Source: Trichinella spiralis (Eukaryota; Nematoda; Enoplea; Trichinellida; Trichinellidae). From it: a stretch of 64,000 nucleotides of DNA. Position 1 is the stretch's first letter. Every line of letters begins with the position of its first letter. Of this stretch, positions 61,481 to 64,000 are shown piece by piece. The DNA is taken from contig CM012955.1 of NCBI GenBank assembly GCA_000181795.3, positions 7,588,450 to 7,652,449 on the forward strand. The letters run 5' to 3'. Below the pieces are notes generated by a model. That model ran no database searches. It was not told where the DNA came from and was given only the letters and a program-made list of their open reading frames with translations. The position numbers and the translations under genes are program-made.

Positions 61481-64000
61481 GTAAGAAATGGTTCTATAAT
61501 TATCTATAACATGCACTGTTGTGAATGTAATGCAATTCAAACGTGTGGAAAATGTATTCATTGCATGCTTGATAATTTCGTATAAGCAACGCTGCATGGA
61601 TTTTAAGGTGATTTTTTAAAATTTTGAGAAATTTCTGAATGAAGTGATATGAAGGGTGATGAGTGAAAATTGCAATTCCGTGGAACAGTGTTTTTCGCGT
61701 TTACGTCTTTGTAGAAATGTTAATGGTCAAAAAAAAGGTGTAGTTAGTTGGTGAGGAAGAATATATTGTTGAATTTTCGACAGTGAAAAATATTATTAGT
61801 TTGTGTAACTAAAAGTAATTGATACTATTCGAAAAAGATAATTTGATGTTGCATAATTGTGAAGAAAACATTACATTACATTACAGTGGTTCATTAATTT
61901 GTTGTTAGCAGCAGGCATTATGAGCAGAACAAAATATATTGAGCCGTATGGTATGTAGAATGCTTTTCTTTACTCATCTCTCTTTCTCTAGTCCCTCTGC
62001 TGCTTTTTTGATCAATACATCTCAGTGGTAGTTCATTTTACAACTATATTTGAAAATGATGGCTAACTGAGAATAGAATGAAAATGCGGAAATTTAGTGT
62101 ATAATTTATTTTTTTAAATTAATCTTTCCAGTTAATATCAGACTATTCCTTTCCTGGGAATATACAAAATGGGAAGCCAAAAAAAAATTTTTTTTTTGTT
62201 ATTAATGCTTCAGTCGTGAAAATGCTATTTTTGCGGTGATAACTTTTATCTCATCTTGTTTGAATGGGAAAACATTTTCTTTTCAGAAACTTTCACAAAT
62301 TGTGCATGTATTATTGTTATTATTGATTTACTTTTTCACTAGTCAGTAATTGTCGAAAATTCCATTAGAACGCGTACATTTTGTACAAATTGCAAATTGC
62401 ATTGTTATTAATATTTGAAGCACCAATTAAATTTGTTGAGAATTGCATAATTTTTTTTGTTGGTGCATAAAAAGAAAATAAAAATAAAACGCAGGTAGAA
62501 TAGTGGTGGAGGAGGTAGTGGATTTTCTTTTTTTTTTCTTGCTTTTGGTTGAAAAATCAATTCTTCTTTTACTTTCTGCAAAGTTCAATTGGAATATTTT
62601 TTTTCTGTTCATATTTTAAATATCAAAAAAAAACCAAATTAACAAAAACGTTTTAAGCTATTATTACAAATTACGAGATAAGCAATTCATTTTATTCTTT
62701 CCTTTCCATTCCTCCCTCCCTCCCTCTCCCCCTTCCAAAAAACAAACAAAATGCTCTATTGTAATTTTGTTGCTGGTGTGATTGTTGTCCATATATTTTT
62801 TTTTCTTATGCTTTTTCACGCAACATTGCGCGAAGAAGCTTTCTTCGCATTGTCGTGGTTAATTTGCCGTCGGCACTTGATGTGAAAATGTGGAAAATCC
62901 GTTGTCGATTGTTGGATCGATTTTGTCCACTGTTGGGCGCAATTCTGTTTTTCAAATTCAAACAGATCAAACAATAATTATTCCCCTTCTAATACACACG
63001 GCACGGCCGTGCTTGTGTTCAAGCCGAGCTTGATGAGATTCTTTTGACCTGATTGATGCTCATCGACTGCGTCATATTTTTCTCTAAACAAAACCTTTTT
63101 GCTTGGTGCATGCATGCAAAAAAAAAACATTTTAATACTAAGAATAGTCGATTTATTTCCATTTATGGAAATGTTTGTTGTTCAATTAAATTATTCTTAT
63201 TTTTTCATTGCTTTTTCTTTCTTCTTGTTGTTGTTGTTGTTGTTGTTGGTAGTGGTTTTATTCGAGCTTCAAGATGCTTGTTGTAAAGATCATCGGATGT
63301 GATGATGTATTATTTATGCTTCCGTTTTGGTCGGAGAACATTTCCGCCCGGAAGCTTGCTTTACATACAAAGTCATTGCCAGACATGACTGTCGTAGAAG
63401 TGATTTTTTCTTTTGCATATCTTTTGGCTTGGTTGGCGCGGGATACGGCATACATAAGTTGATTTCCAAAGACAATTGATTTTGGAATTTGCGCTTGTTG
63501 GTGGCTTTGTACGCATGTGGGCGTGTTTTGCATGATGCCGATGTCGCTGGTGTGTGTGTGTGTCTGAGGGTTGGTGTCAGTGGTAGAAGTTTTGAACGAA
63601 TTGCTTCACGCGGCGCGACATCTTCTTTTTCTGCTTCAAGTCGACGACGCCAATCAAGCAAGCCAACCATGCAGCGCTTTAGCCGAGCACAGCAGTGGTG
63701 GCGGCGGCGGCGGCGGAGGCGGATTCACAGGCCATTGTCAGCTGTGTGAAATATTGTTGTTATTATTCTTAGCATTATTATCATACAATTATGTTTATTT
63801 ATTTGCACATCATTTTGAAATATTGAGAAAATTGAAAAAAAAGAATATTATTGTTGCCGCTGTTGTTCTTGTTGTTGTTGTTTGTTGTCACTGCTGTTGC
63901 TGTACTTTTTGGTCATTATTTTTCGAAACATCCATCCTGCAACGTCCTCTTCATATGCTAATTGACGTTTTCGCATATTTATAATTGGGATATTTTTGTT
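61481..64000. other. Presumed large intron of the LAR-type gene
   Basis: The last recognised exon ends with a gtaaga donor and leaves one base, so the gene continues, but none of the expected later FN3, membrane or phosphatase exons is visible up to the window end. A GC-richer block at about 63590-63750 contains a GGC repeat and open frames on both strands (poly-Gly on plus); I do not recognise it and cannot say whether it is an exon. Confidence 0.5.

Overview
The window reads as the genome of a small invertebrate, most likely a nematode. The DNA is AT-rich and full of simple repeats. Genes are cut into many short exons by introns that are often only 45-70 bases long, with nematode-like acceptors (TTTCAG, TTTTAG). 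The proteins stay close to human orthologues, and the PDE7 and CHMP2B families appear as distinct genes, so a slowly evolving lineage outside the Caenorhabditis group fits better than C. elegans itself. The placement is inference. All gene models were spliced by hand from reading frame, splice sites and remembered family motifs; no search was run.

Layout: (1) about 5.7-8.1 kb, plus strand, a cyclic-nucleotide phosphodiesterase of the PDE7 family whose N-terminal end is unresolved. (2) 11.0-12.1 kb, plus, a two-exon DM-domain plus DMA-domain transcription factor. (3) 15.6-17.4 kb, minus, the ESCRT-III subunit CHMP2B, with a possible alternative last exon at 13.8-14.0 kb. (4) about 18.1-20.1 kb, plus, a decayed BEL/Pao-type LTR retrotransposon. 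(5) 21.3-29.3 kb, minus, an islet cell autoantigen (ICA1/ICA69, RIC-19) orthologue in 13 exons. (6) 30.9-31.9 kb, minus, an A20/AN1 zinc-finger protein of the ZFAND5/6 type. (7) 35.4-39.1 kb, minus, the DEAD-box ribosome-biogenesis helicase DDX18/Has1 in 16 exons. (8) 40.0-45.0 kb, plus, a P4-ATPase of the ATP9/Neo1/TAT-5 class in 24 exons, divergent from DDX18 with under 0.9 kb between start codons. (9) 45-55 kb, a long stretch with no gene I can defend. (10) 55.4 kb to beyond the window, plus, a LAR-type receptor protein tyrosine phosphatase: signal peptide, three Ig domains and seven FN3 domains are present, while the membrane segment and phosphatase domains lie outside.

The genes do not form a pathway cluster or operon. 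Several act in membrane traffic (ICA1, CHMP2B, ATP9) and two in signalling (PDE7, LAR), but the mix looks like ordinary animal gene order. The most useful observations are sequence-level departures inside conserved families: loss of the basic glycan-binding loop in LAR Ig1, an acidic insert in a LAR FN3 domain, a CHMP2B model lacking its MIM unless a remote exon is used, a Tyr in the PDE metal-site motif, and a second DKTGT string in the ATPase actuator domain. I found no CRISPR array, RNA gene or clearly novel multi-gene system.
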